Of a stretch of DNA of 64,000 nt, positions 9,473 to 19,704 are shown piece after piece (the first letter of the stretch is position 1; every line of letters begins with the position of its first letter). The notes under the pieces were generated by a model, which ran no database searches, was not told where the DNA came from, and was given only the letters and a program-made list of their open reading frames with translations. Origin of the DNA: AC-32 sp963704005 (lineage in GTDB: Bacteria; Actinomycetota; Thermoleophilia; Gaiellales; Gaiellaceae); the NCBI GenBank assembly GCA_963704005.1, contig CAVPGJ010000004.1, positions 248,001-312,000 of the forward strand, written 5' to 3'. Made by a program: the position numbers and the translations under genes.

Positions 9473-10519
9473 GTGAGGATCGGGCGATACGAAGTCGCGG
9501 TCTCGAACCCGGACAAGGTCTTCTTCCCGGAGGCCGGGCTGACGAAGGGCGACCTGGTCGCCTACTACCTCGACGTCGCGCCGTGCGCGCTGCATCACAT
9601 CCGGCAGCGGCTGTTCCACATGAAGCGCTATCCGAACGGGGTCGAGGGCGACTTCTTCCACCAGAAGCGCGTGCCGCCGCACCCCGACTTTGTCGGCGAG
9701 CAGTTTGTCCAGTTTCCTTCCGGGCACTCGACGGTGTTCGCGGTCGTCGACAACGCGGCCGCGCTCGCCTGGGTTGTGAACCTCGGCTGCATCGAGCTGC
9801 ACACGTGGGGCTCGCGCGTCGACGACATCGAGCGGCCGGACTACCTGCTGATCGACCTCGACCCGAGCGAGGGCAACCCGTGGGAGTTCGTCCGCGAGAT
9901 CGCGCTCGTCGTGAAGGAGGTGATGGACGAGCTCGGGCTCGCGTCGTTCCCGAAGACGTCGGGCGCGACCGGCCTGCACATCCTCGCGCCGATCAGGCCG
10001 GAGCTCGCGTTCCCCGAGGTGCGGCGGTTCGCAAAGGCGCTCGCGGAGGAGGTCGAGCGGCGCGTGGGCGACCAGGACGTGGCGACGACAACCTGGCGCG
10101 TCGCCGACCGGCGGGGCGTCTTCGTCGACTTCGGCCAGAACGCGCGCGACCGGACGATCGCCTGCGCCTACTCGGTGCGCCCGACACCGGACGCGCGGGT
10201 CTCGGCTCCGCTGCTGTGGTCGGAGGTCGCACGGTCGAACCCGGCCCGCTTCACCGTCAAGACGATGCGCCGGCGGATTGCGAAGGTCGGCGACCCGACC
10301 GCCGGGATGTGGCGGCGCAAGTCGAGCCTGCTCCCGCGCTTCGAGCAGCTCGGCATCGCGCCCGGCGACCCGAAGGTGGTCGAGATCCGCCGCAGCAGAG
10401 CTCGACGCTGGCCACCGGGGTCAGACCCCGGTTCCGCCCGGGGTCAGACCCCTGCCCGAAAGCATTCGACTGGAGCGGGGTCAGTCGGGAGCGGAGAACC
10501 GGGGTCTGACCCCGGTTAG
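9473..10519 (+). CDS. ligD: LigD-type primase/polymerase (NHEJ polymerase domain)
   Basis: The 348-residue protein starts at GTG 9473. It is a stand-alone LigD polymerase domain of the archaeo-eukaryotic primase superfamily. The catalytic acidic pair D128/D130 lies in LIDLDPSEG, the SGATGLH motif is at 163-169 and a third acidic residue is near D219. These proteins add nucleotides, often ribonucleotides, at broken ends during non-homologous end joining. The C-terminal 35 or so residues are Gly/Pro/Ser-rich and are encoded by palindromic repeats, an apparent recent extension past the family's usual end. It overlaps the convergent ligase gene by 4 bp. No Ku gene lies in the window. Confidence 0.88.
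   Translation: MRIGRYEVAVSNPDKVFFPEAGLTKGDLVAYYLDVAPCALHHIRQRLFHMKRYPNGVEGDFFHQKRVPPHPDFVGEQFVQFPSGHSTVFAVVDNAAALAWVVNLGCIELHTWGSRVDDIERPDYLLIDLDPSEGNPWEFVREIALVVKEVMDELGLASFPKTSGATGLHILAPIRPELAFPEVRRFAKALAEEVERRVGDQDVATTTWRVADRRGVFVDFGQNARDRTIACAYSVRPTPDARVSAPLLWSEVARSNPARFTVKTMRRRIAKVGDPTAGMWRRKSSLLPRFEQLGIAPGDPKVVEIRRSRARRWPPGSDPGSARGQTPARKHSTGAGSVGSGEPGSDPG
10415..10515. repeat. Cluster of GGGGTCAGACCCC palindromes
   Basis: Three copies of a 13-nt odd palindrome occur at 10417-10429, 10440-10452 and, inverted, 10501-10513. The first and last are extended to 17 nt by CC/GG. A degenerate copy lies at about 10477-10489. They form the 3' end of the polymerase gene, just before its TAG stop. 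Confidence 0.85.
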
Positions 10520-11562
10520 GACGCGAGGAGCTTCGGGACGGTCAGGTCGCTCGCGCGGCGCGGGGGCCTGACCTCGCGCCAAGTGCAATCGGCCGGGTCC
10601 TTGTCGGGCCGGAAGCGGATGAACTTCGTGCCGTGCCGGAAGCGGTTGCGCTCCAGCTTGTCGTAGCGCACCTCGACCACGAGCTTGGGCCGAACCGGGT
10701 TCCAGTCGAGCTCGCGGCCGGCCGACCAGCGGCTCTGCCCGCCGGGGACCCGCTTGTCGCTGAGCTTCCCTTTCGACACCATCTTCGGAAGCTTCTCCTC
10801 GAGCTCCCGCCGCACCGGCGCCGGAAACCCGGAGCAGTGCCCGACGAAGTCGAGCTCGCCGTCATCCCCGTACAGGCCCAGCAGAAGCGTCGAGATCCGC
10901 CCGTCCGCCTTGTCGCTCCAGCGGAAGCCGACGATCACGCAGTCCGCGGTCCGGTAGGGCTTCACCTTGACGACGGCCTCGCGCGAGCCCGGCCGATACG
11001 GCGATCCGAGCCGCTTGGCCATCACGCCGTCCAGCCCGGCCTGCTCGAGCCGCGCCAGCCAACGCTCGGCCTGCTTGCGGTCGCGCGAGACCGGCGAGAG
11101 CAGGAACTTCTTCGCCTTCCGCTCGAGCTCACGCCGCCGCTTCTCCAGCGGCTCCTTCCAGACCGGCGCGCCCTTCCAGACGAGCAGGTCGAAGGCGACG
11201 TATTCGGCCGGAATCTCCGCCGCCAGCCGCCGGATCCGGCTCTCGGCCGGGTGCAGCCGCAGCTGGAGCGCGTCGAACTCCAGCTTGCCCTTCTGCGCGA
11301 TGATGATCTCGCCGTCCAGCGCCGATTCCGGCGGCAGCAGCGCCCCGACCTCCTTCAGCTCGGGGAAATAGCGCAGCAGCGGCCGCCCGTTCCGCGACCA
11401 GAGCCGCAGCCCGCCGCCGAGGTTCTCGAGCACGCCCCGGAAGCCGTCCCACTTCGGCTCGTACTGCCAGCCCTCCGCCGGTGGCAGGTCCTCGACGAGC
11501 TCCGCCTCCATCGGCGGGAAGGGAAGCTTCTTCGGCGGCACCGCGGAAACATAAGCTCCCAC
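10516..11562 (-). CDS. ligD: ATP-dependent DNA ligase (LigD ligase domain)
   Basis: This 348-residue ligase has motif I EPKWDGFR with adenylated lysine K37, motif III LDGEIII, motif IV EYVAFDLL and motif V VVKVKP, then an OB-fold domain. This is the complete catalytic core of ATP ligases of the LigD/LigC type. It seals nicks and, with the convergent polymerase gene, forms a split LigD system for end joining. A nuclease (phosphoesterase) domain is absent. The GTG at 11562 lies only 2 nt from the divergent fabF start. An alternative GTG at 11541 (giving MPPKKLPFPP) would free some promoter space. Confidence 0.88.
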   Translation of the reverse strand: MGAYVSAVPPKKLPFPPMEAELVEDLPPAEGWQYEPKWDGFRGVLENLGGGLRLWSRNGRPLLRYFPELKEVGALLPPESALDGEIIIAQKGKLEFDALQLRLHPAESRIRRLAAEIPAEYVAFDLLVWKGAPVWKEPLEKRRRELERKAKKFLLSPVSRDRKQAERWLARLEQAGLDGVMAKRLGSPYRPGSREAVVKVKPYRTADCVIVGFRWSDKADGRISTLLLGLYGDDGELDFVGHCSGFPAPVRRELEEKLPKMVSKGKLSDKRVPGGQSRWSAGRELDWNPVRPKLVVEVRYDKLERNRFRHGTKFIRFRPDKDPADCTWREVRPPRRASDLTVPKLLAS

Positions 11563-11564
11563 GC

Positions 11565-12800
11565 GTGCGACGGGTCGCCGTCACAGGGCTGGGAGCGATC
11601 ACGCCGGTCGGGAACACCGCGCCGGAAACCTGGCGCGCCGCGGTCGCCGGCGAGAGCGGGATCGACTGGATCCGCGCCTTCGACGCGGAGGGCCTCCCGG
11701 TGCGAATCGCGGCCGAGGTCAAGGATTTCGATCCCACGGGACTCGCCTCGCCGAAGGAGGTGCGCCGGCTCGACCGCAACGTCCTGCTCTCGCTCCAAGC
11801 GGCCAAGGAGGCGGTCGCCGATGCTGACCTCAACGGCTTCGACCCGCACCGCGTCGGGATCGTCTTCGGCTCGGCGATCGGCGGCTTCATCGGGATCATG
11901 GAGCAGGCCGAGACCTTCCGGGAGCGCGGCCCGGACCGCGTCTCGCCGTACTTCATCCCGAACGTGCTCGTCGACTCGGCCAGCGGCCAGCTCGCGATCT
12001 CGCTCGGGTTCGGCGGCCCGAACTACGCGCCGGTCTCGGCCTGCGCGACGGGCTCGCACGCGGTCGGGGAGGGCGCCGAGATCATCCGCCGCGGCGACGC
12101 CGACGCGATCCTCGCCGGCGGCACCGAGGCCTGCATCCACCCGCTGATCCTCGCCGGCTTCACGGCCATGCGCGGGCTCGCGGCCGAGGAGGAGGAGCCG
12201 CCCCGGGCCTCCCGTCCCTTCGACGCTACGCGCGCCGGCTTCGTGATGGGCGAGGGCGCCTGCGTGCTCGTGCTCGAGGAGCTCGACTCGGCCCGCGCCC
12301 GCGGCGCGAAGGTCTACGCCGAGGTGCTCGGCTACGGCGCCTCCAACGACGCCTACCACATGGCCGCGCCCGAGCCCGAGGCGATCGGCGTCGCCGAGAT
12401 GATGCGCTCGGCCCTCGCGCGCGCGGGCGTGAACCCGGAACAGGTGGGCTACATCAACGCGCACGGCACCTCGACCCCGCTCGGCGACGCCGCCGAGACG
12501 AAGGCGATTGTGGACGTCTTCGGCGACCACGCCTACGAGCTGGCCGTCTCTTCCACGAAGTCCGTGATGGGCCACTGCTTCGGGGCGGCCGGCGCGATCG
12601 AGGCGATGATGTGCGTCCTCGCCGTGCGGGACGGCGTGCTGCCGCCGACGATCAACTACCGCGAGCCCGATCCGGCCTGCGACCTCGACTACGTCCCGAA
12701 CGAGGCGCGCGAAGCCGAGGTCGAGGTCGCGCTCTCGAATGCGATGGGCCTGGGCGGCCACAACGCTTGCGTCCTCATCGGCCGCGCGGCGACTTCGTGA
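11565..12800 (+). CDS. fabF: 3-oxoacyl-[acyl-carrier-protein] synthase II
   Basis: The 411-residue thiolase-fold condensing enzyme starts at GTG 11565. The active-site cysteine is C160 in VSACATGSHAVGEG, with H300 in NAHGTSTPLGD, K332 and H337 in TKSVMGHCFGAAGA. This is the Cys-His-His set of elongating ketosynthases. It condenses malonyl-ACP with acyl-ACP in fatty acid synthesis. No acpP, fabD or fabG is adjacent, so the gene stands outside a fab operon. A role in a specialised lipid pathway cannot be excluded. Confidence 0.92.
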   Translation: MRRVAVTGLGAITPVGNTAPETWRAAVAGESGIDWIRAFDAEGLPVRIAAEVKDFDPTGLASPKEVRRLDRNVLLSLQAAKEAVADADLNGFDPHRVGIVFGSAIGGFIGIMEQAETFRERGPDRVSPYFIPNVLVDSASGQLAISLGFGGPNYAPVSACATGSHAVGEGAEIIRRGDADAILAGGTEACIHPLILAGFTAMRGLAAEEEEPPRASRPFDATRAGFVMGEGACVLVLEELDSARARGAKVYAEVLGYGASNDAYHMAAPEPEAIGVAEMMRSALARAGVNPEQVGYINAHGTSTPLGDAAETKAIVDVFGDHAYELAVSSTKSVMGHCFGAAGAIEAMMCVLAVRDGVLPPTINYREPDPACDLDYVPNEAREAEVEVALSNAMGLGGHNACVLIGRAATS

Positions 12801-12806
12801 CCGTTC

Positions 12807-12835
12807 TTGCACTTCGGGCGCTTTCCGAGTAAAGA
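12807..12835 (+). promoter_or_regulatory. Candidate promoter of the kelch-protein gene
   Basis: A TTGCAC -35 (12807-12812), a 17-nt spacer and TAAAGA (12830-12835) precede a 5' leader carrying GGGAGG/GGGGAGAG before the ATG at 12882. Confidence 0.45.
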
Positions 12836-12881
12836 ACAGTCAGGGAATCTGCCAACGGCTGGCGGGAGGTGTGGGGAGAGC

Positions 12882-15185
12882 ATGAGGACGAAGCTTCTTT
12901 GGGCGACTGCTCTTGTCGTCTTGTGTGGTCTGACCGCGGCCGCGGGCGTCGCCGCAAGCGCTGGTAGCACGGCACCGCCCGCGTCGCTCGTCGGCGTTCA
13001 TTCGACGAAAGCTGCCCTGCCGACGCCGCTCAATCCGACGAGCTGGGTGGCGGGCCATGTCTATCCCTCGACGATCGTGCGCTACGCGTTTGTCCAGGTC
13101 GGCTCGGACATGTACGTCATCGGCGGCGTCGATAACGGGACCGTCGTGAAGACGATGAACCGGTACAACGCCTCGACAAACGCGTGGACGCCGCGAGCGG
13201 CGGTTCCGGTCTCGGTTGGAGAGGCGCCGTCGGCCGCGTACGACAACGGCAAGATCTACGTGGCCGAGGGCCTCTCCGGCAACGCGCTTCGGATCTACGA
13301 CATCGCGTCGAATACCTGGAGCTCCGGCGCGGCCCGGCCCGTGACGGACGGCTACGGCTCTGCTGCCGGCGCCTACAACGGCAAGGTCTATGTCGTGGGC
13401 GGCGGCGCCGCCGGCCCCAGCTCGGTCACCTCGATCTACAACATCGCGAGCAACACGTGGACCAACGGCACTGCGGCGCCGACTCCGTTCTACCTCGCCG
13501 GGTACCACCAGGACGGCAAGTACCTCTACGTCGTCGGTGGCTTCGCCGCGTCCGCCACGGCCAACGTGAGCGCCACGATGCGACTCGACATGTCGAACGG
13601 GACCTGGACCAGCGGCCCGACGTTCACGCCGCAGCGCGCCGACTTCGCGCTCGCGATGTCGGGAACGAAGCTGTACGCCATCGGCGGCGATGCGAACGGC
13701 GGCACCGGCTTCTTCGACTCCGTGGCGACGGTGAACGAGCTCAGCACGAGCTCGTGGCCCGGTGGATTGTGGACTACCTCGCCGAACGACCTGCCGTCCG
13801 CGCGGCAGGGGAACGAGGCCGGCTTCTTCAGCACCGGACGGGCCGGCGGCGAGATCTGGTCGACCGGCGGCATTCAGGGTGCGACCTTTACGTTCCTGTC
13901 CGACCACGTGTACCGGTCGCAGTGCCCGACGGCCGGCGTGAGTCGGATCAGCGAGAACTTCGACGGCGTGGTCGTCCCCGCCCTGCCGAACTGCTGGACT
14001 GCGGCAAACGCCTCGGGCCCGGCTCCATTCTGGGTGACGTCCAACAGCGGCACTCCGGGGCCCACCGCCGACAGCCCGCCGAACGCCGCGTTCGTCGACG
14101 ACCCGGGCACGATCAGCGACAAGCGACTCGACTCGCCGATGATCCCGCTCCACACGAGCGGCCCGGTTCAGCTGAGCTTCCGCAGCAACTACGCGTTTGA
14201 GACCAACTTCGACGGCGGCGTTCTCGAGATCAGCGTCGACGGCGGGGCGTTCCAGGACATCCTCGCCGCGGGCGGAACCTTCGCCTCCGGCGGGTACAAC
14301 CACGCGATCAGCACGTCCTTCAGCAATCCGATCGGCGGTCGCATGGCCTGGACGGGGACCACGAACAATGCGTTCATCACGACGACGGTGAACCTTCCGG
14401 CTGCGGTGCTCGGACACAGCGTGCAGTTCCGCTGGCGGATGGGGAGCGACAGCAGCAACGGGTCGCTGGGCTGGCGGATCGACTCGGTCCAGCTGGAAGC
14501 TCGTCCGAAGCTCACTGTGGCCAAGGCGGGTTCCGGAGCCGGCACCGTCTCGTCGAGCCCGGCCGGGATCGCCTGCGGCGCCACCTGCGCCGGCCGCTTC
14601 AACGACAGCGCCCCGGTGACGCTGACGGCGGCGGCGGCCGCCGGCTCGCGTTTCGCGGGCTGGTCGGGCGGGGGCTGCACCGGCACCGGCACCTGCACCG
14701 TGTCTCCGGCGGGCGACACCACGGTCACTGCGACCTTCATCCTGCAGCACACGCTGACCGTCACCAGGGCGGGCAAGGGCACCGGGAAGGTGACCAGCGC
14801 TCCGGTGGGCATCAGCTGTCCGGCGACCTGCGCCGCCCTCTTCGATCTCGCCACCTCGGTCACGCTCACCGCGAAGGGAACCGGCAAGGGTGGTTTCACG
14901 GGCTGGAGCGGCGACTGCCACGGCAAGAAGCCGTGCGTGCTGGCGATGACCGCCGACCACCACGCGACAGCGACCTTCCAGATCTGCATCGTCCCGAAGG
15001 TCGTCGGCCTGACGCTCAAGAAGGCGAAGAAGAAGCTCGTCAAGGCCCACTGCCGGGCCGGCAAGGTCAAGAAGGCGAGCTCGGCCGCAAACAAGAAGGG
15101 CAAGGTCATCAAGCAGAGCCCGAAGGCCCGCAAGAAGCTGAAGTACGGCGGCAAGGTCAACCTGACCGTCGGAAAGGGCCCGTAG
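12882..15185 (+). CDS. Secreted kelch-repeat surface protein with InlB-like repeats and C-terminal PASTA
   Basis: The 767-residue protein starts at ATG 12882 after GGGGAGAG. A signal peptide (1-27) is followed by about five kelch-type blades (60-345, with VIGG, VVGGG, YVVGGF and AIGGD turns). Next comes a jelly-roll-like segment (about 370-545) with a MAM/cleaved-adhesin look. Two cysteine-containing InlB-B-like repeats follow (about 546-615 and 620-698, with FAGWSGG and FTGWSGDC). The last domain is PASTA-like (701-767, VPKVVGLTLKKAKKKL...VNLTVGKG). PASTA domains bind peptidoglycan in kinases and PBPs, so this Lys-rich copy may hold the protein in the wall. It opens the surface-protein array. 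Confidence 0.8.
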   Translation: MRTKLLWATALVVLCGLTAAAGVAASAGSTAPPASLVGVHSTKAALPTPLNPTSWVAGHVYPSTIVRYAFVQVGSDMYVIGGVDNGTVVKTMNRYNASTNAWTPRAAVPVSVGEAPSAAYDNGKIYVAEGLSGNALRIYDIASNTWSSGAARPVTDGYGSAAGAYNGKVYVVGGGAAGPSSVTSIYNIASNTWTNGTAAPTPFYLAGYHQDGKYLYVVGGFAASATANVSATMRLDMSNGTWTSGPTFTPQRADFALAMSGTKLYAIGGDANGGTGFFDSVATVNELSTSSWPGGLWTTSPNDLPSARQGNEAGFFSTGRAGGEIWSTGGIQGATFTFLSDHVYRSQCPTAGVSRISENFDGVVVPALPNCWTAANASGPAPFWVTSNSGTPGPTADSPPNAAFVDDPGTISDKRLDSPMIPLHTSGPVQLSFRSNYAFETNFDGGVLEISVDGGAFQDILAAGGTFASGGYNHAISTSFSNPIGGRMAWTGTTNNAFITTTVNLPAAVLGHSVQFRWRMGSDSSNGSLGWRIDSVQLEARPKLTVAKAGSGAGTVSSSPAGIACGATCAGRFNDSAPVTLTAAAAAGSRFAGWSGGGCTGTGTCTVSPAGDTTVTATFILQHTLTVTRAGKGTGKVTSAPVGISCPATCAALFDLATSVTLTAKGTGKGGFTGWSGDCHGKKPCVLAMTADHHATATFQICIVPKVVGLTLKKAKKKLVKAHCRAGKVKKASSAANKKGKVIKQSPKARKKLKYGGKVNLTVGKGP

Positions 15186-15196
15186 AGAGAGATGGC

Positions 15197-15234
15197 ACGG
15201 CGGCCCCGCAGCCTGCGGCCTGCGGGGCCGCCGT
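15197..15234 (+). terminator. 15-bp hairpin after the kelch gene
   Basis: A perfect inverted repeat (15197-15211 with 15220-15234, arm ACGGCGGCCCCGCAG) with an 8-nt loop lies 12 nt after the stop codon. It has no T-run. It separates this gene from the promoter at 15238. Confidence 0.65.
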
Positions 15235-15237
15235 CCG

Positions 15238-15266
15238 TTGAACGCTGATGTCTCGCGTGATAAACA
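15238..15266 (+). promoter_or_regulatory. Array promoter copy 1 (leaderless)
   Basis: TTGAAC (15238-15243), a 17-nt spacer ending in GCGTGA and TAAACA (15261-15266) are followed 8 nt later by ATG 15275. Alignment with the copies at 19668, 21818 and 25682 shows conserved -35, extended TGA before the -10, and start-codon spacing. Confidence 0.65.
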
Positions 15267-15274
15267 CACCACGG

Positions 15275-18200
15275 ATGGGGTCTTCTCGCGGCGTGCGCCT
15301 GGCGTTGGCGCTCGCGCTCAGCGGTTTGCTCGTGCTGGTTCTCGCCGGCGGGACGCAGGCGCGCTCGACCACTGCGCCGGCCTCGGCCACGTGTGACCCG
15401 ACGACCACGAACGACGGCGATGGCAACTTGGTATCGCTGCGCGACTGCGTGATCCAGCTGAACAGTCCCACGGTCGGCGGCGGGACGATCGACCTGCAGC
15501 CGGGCGAGAGCTACGCGGTCGTGATCCAGGACAGGGACGCAAACGGCAACCCGGTCTGCGACGGGAGCGATCTCGACGACACCGCCGCGACGGGCGACCT
15601 GGACGTCTCCAGCAACATCACGATCAACGGCAACGGCGCTTTCATCTACGGCCTCTGCAGCCGGGTCTTCGAAGTCCTCCCGAGCGGCAACTTGACGCTC
15701 AACGACGTGAGCGTGTCGGGCGGCTTCGCCTGCGAGAGCCCGTCCGGCACCGGCGGTGGCGGAGTTCTGAACAGGGGCACGCTCGTCCTCGACAACGCTG
15801 CTGTCGGCGACAACATCTCGAATTGCCGGGGAGGCGGAATCGAGAACGCGAGTGGTGCGACCGCGACGGTGAACAACTCGACCCTCAGCGGGAACGAGTC
15901 CCCGAACGGCGGCGGAAGCGGGATCTACAACCTGGGCACGCTGAGCGTGAACGGGTCGACGCTCAACGGAAACGACGGGCGCGGCGGCGGGGGCGGTATC
16001 GCCAACGTCGGCGGGACGCTGACGGCGATCGCGAGCACCTTCGCGCAGAACGTCGGGAGCGGGCTCTACCAGGTCGGGGGCCAGTCGACGCTCCAGAACG
16101 TCACGATCGCCCTGAACAACTCGGTGAGCCAGCTCTCGGGCGGCATCCAGAACGGCTCCTTCAACGCGCCGGGCAGCGGCGGGTCGATCTCGATCGTGAA
16201 CACGATCGTGGCCCAGAACGACGGCGGCAGGATCGGCCATCCCGGAGGAGGCGGACTGCGAGGGCGACAACTTCGCCGGCGCGAATTACCTCGGGCACAA
16301 CCTCTACGGCACGAACGCCTGTCCGTACAACGCCGACGCCGGTGACATCCTCACCGGCTCTCCGGGCCTCGGCCCGCTCGGCCACTTCACGTACGTCAGC
16401 GCCAGCACGCCGGACCCACCGGGGCCGACGCAGACGGTGCCCCTCGCAGCGGGGAGCCCGGCGATCGACGCGGGCGACGCCAACCACTTCCGACGGACCG
16501 ACCAGCGCGGCATCGCGGGGCAGGGCGAGCTGCCCGACATCGGCGCCTTCGAGCTCGTGCCCCAAGTGCCACCAGCCGAATGCCTCGTTCACCTTCGATC
16601 CCCCCAACCCGTTCGACAACGAGAACGTGACCTTCACCAACCACTCGACGACCGGGTGCGACTGCTCGTCGAGCAACTGGTGGGACCTCGGCGACGGGAC
16701 CACCACGGACGACCGGTCACCCACCCACGCGTTTGAGTCTCCGGGGACGTATCCCGTCACGCTGGAGCTCGCCGTCTCGGGCGGCGCCGTGGACTGGACC
16801 ACTCAGGAGGTGCCCGTCCAGGCAGCCATCACGATCGACAAGACCGCCGACCAGGACTCGGCCAATGCCGGGAAGCCAATCGGCTTCACCGTCACGATCA
16901 CGAACCACACGTCCGACCCCCAGACCGGCCTCAACGTGAGTGACGTACTGCCGGGCGGCCCCGGCATCAACTGGACGCTCGACGCGGACCACAGCAGTCC
17001 GGGCTGGAGTGTCCTGACCAACCAGCAGGGTGTACAGAGCCTCGACCTCGACGCGGAGCACTCGTCGCTTCCGGGCGGCCAGGCAACGACCGCCCACGTC
17101 GTCAGCGTGACCACCTCGGCCTCGTGCGGGGAGTACGACAACACCGCGGCGTTCGAGAGCGACCAGGACTCCGGCCAGGCTTCCGCATCGACGACCGTCA
17201 ACGACTGTGCGCGGGACCTCTACGTCGACGCGCAGTGGGCGGACCTGGAGCCCGGGACGCACGTGACCGGTCCCGGCGGCCAGCAGCTCACGATCGGCGA
17301 CGACGCCTTCGGATCGATCCACCAAGCGCTTGTCGCCCTGACCTCGGAGAACGCCGGCTCGACCGTCCACGTGGCTGCCGGAAGCTACGACGAGCGCGAG
17401 TACTCCCTCGACCTGGCGCAGGACGGCGACCGCCTGCTCGGAGCCGGGAGCAACACCACCCACGTGCAGCTCGACGAGCTCGACGTGGACGGCGCCAATA
17501 CGGTCGTCGACGGCTTCGACCTGATGGGCCCCGGGAGGTGGGATGACGAGCTCCTTCACTGCAACGGGTGCTCGAGACCGGTCGTCAGCCTGGGCGGCGA
17601 CCAGGAGAACAGCGATGAGCACGATGTGCCGCAAAACGCGACGATCTCGAACAACAAGATCAGCGGCGGCTCGCAGGGGATCGACTTCAGCAGCGGCCGC
17701 AACGAGAATGCCGCCTTCCCGGCGAGCGGGTCGACGGCTTCGGACAACGACATCTCCCACAACGTGGTCGGCATCCGCGTCAACAGCGGCTACGGAAACC
17801 TGATCGAGGACAACTCCCTTGACGAGAACGGCAACAAGGCCGGGGAATCAGGGCCACAGGCTTCGATCCTGATCGTGGACAACCAGAACCAGCATCCCGC
17901 CGGCAACACCGTCGACAGCAACACGATCACGAGCTCGGTCAACCACGGGATCTCGGTCCGAACGAACGGGAACTCGATCGACGAGAACACGATCGAAGAC
18001 AGCGGCACCGGCTATCCCACCTTCCTCGAGTCGTCCGGGATCGAGCTCGCGGGCCCGTCGTCAGACGCAAGCATCTCCGGCAACGCCGTCAGCGAGAACA
18101 CGATCGACGGCAGCGCGTTCGCCGGGATCAAGCTCGCTGACGCCGACTCCAACTCGATCGAGCTCAACACGATCAGCGGCACGCTCCACGCCGGGGCGAA

Positions 18201-19620
18201 CGGCGGCGGGGCGGACCCGAACGCAGGCGGCACCGCGATTCTGCTCACCGGCCTCGGCGCGACCAACACGACGATCACGCACAACCAGCTCGGCCCGAAC
18301 AGCGGCTGGGGGATCCTCCAGGCAGCGTCGGAGGGCCAGTCGACGGGAAACGTCGCGAACAAGAACGTGATCGCCCACAACTCGCGCGGCGGGGTCGAGA
18401 ACCGCGACCTCGCGGCGGCCAACGTCTTCAACGCGAAGGACAACTGGTGGGGTGCTGCCGACGGCCCGTCCGGCGAAGGCCCGGGGCACGGCGACTCGGT
18501 CAGCGACAACGTGCTCTTCGATCCGTGGGGCACCGACCCCTCGTGCCACGGCGAGGACACCTGCGCCGCGACCGTGTCGGTCACCAAGACCGCGGACGCC
18601 GCCAACGTCGAGGCCGGGGGCCAGATCGGCTTCACGGTCACGCTCGCGAACAGCGGGGAAGTCACGGCCACCGGCCTGATCGTGAGTGACCCCCTTCCTT
18701 CAGGGCCAGGCGTCGTCTGGACGCTGGCAGGAGGAAGCGGCGAGGAATGGCAGGTCACCGGCCCGGCTGGGAGCCAGACACTCAACCGCGGCGAGGACAA
18801 CACGCTCGCCGGCAATACCACGACGACAGCCCACGTCATCAGCACGACGACGAGCAGCTCGTGCGGCGACTACGACAACACCGCGAGCTTCACGAGCGAC
18901 AACGCGGGCGACAACGCGGCCTCGGCGTCGACAACAGTGACCGGCTGCGCGGCTCCGCCGCCACCACCCCCGCCTCCGCCGCCACCCCCGCCTCCGCCAC
19001 CTCCGCCACCCCCGCCTCCGCCACCCCCGCCTCCGCCGTTCCAGCCGCCCCCGCCGGTGATCGGCAAGACCGGCGTCGTCACCCCGGTCAGCGGCACCGT
19101 TCTCCTGCGCCTGCCCGGCACGACGAAGTTCTTCCGCCTCACCGCCGCCAGGTCGATCCCGGTCGGCAGCGAGCTCGACACGGACAACGGCCGTGTCCGC
19201 CTGACCGTCGCCGTGCTCCACGGCAAGACGGAGCACTCCGACTTCTACCAGGGCCGGTTCATCTTCAACCAGCGGAGGCCGAAGGCGCCGATCTGGGGGA
19301 TGGTCTTCTACGGAGGCAAGCCGGTCACGATCCTGCAGCTCTCGGAACCCCTGGCCTGTGGGAGCCCGTCTGCGAAGACCGCTGCGGAGCTCTCGAAGAA
19401 GAAGAAGAAGCGCCATCTCTGGGGATCGGGCAAGGGCACCTACCGCACCAAGGGCAAGAACGCCTCGGCGACCGTGCGCGGCACGATCTGGTTCACCCAG
19501 GACGACTGCGCGTCGACCCTCGTCCATGTCAACCGCGGCGTGGTCGACGTCTTCGACTTCGCCAAGCACAAGCACGTCTCGGTCAAGGCCGGTCAGACAT
19601 ACGTCGCCCACGCTCGCTGA
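15275..19620 (+). CDS. Large secreted beta-helix/PKD/DUF11 protein with polyproline and FecR-like C-terminus (two frameshifts)
   Basis: Two one-base insertions (about 16225-16255, and in the CCCC run at 16559-16562) split an otherwise continuous product of about 1447 residues. I chose ATG 15275 because the conserved promoter ends 8 nt upstream. Modules in order are a signal peptide, a beta-helix with CSLREA/anchor-Q-type GGGI repeats, a PKD domain with WDLGDG (about 430-510) and a DUF11-type repeat (510-645). A second beta-helix ending in DNWWG (645-1100), another DUF11 repeat (1100-1225), about 30 prolines and the FecR-like Lys-rich domain (about 1262-1447) follow. All modules are extracellular adhesive or structural types with no catalytic site seen. 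The C-terminal domain is the most divergent of the five paralogous copies. Confidence 0.78.
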
Positions 19621-19667
19621 GAGACAACGCCGCCTGACACCACTCCGCACACGGCCGCCCCATTCGA

Positions 19668-19696
19668 TTGACCACTCATGCGGCCCGTGATACACA
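19668..19696 (+). promoter_or_regulatory. Array promoter copy 2 (leaderless)
   Basis: TTGACC (19668-19673), a 17-nt spacer ending in CCGTGA and TACACA (19691-19696) are followed 8 nt later by ATG 19705. There is no room for a ribosome-binding site. Confidence 0.7.
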
Positions 19697-19704
19697 CATC
19701 TGGG

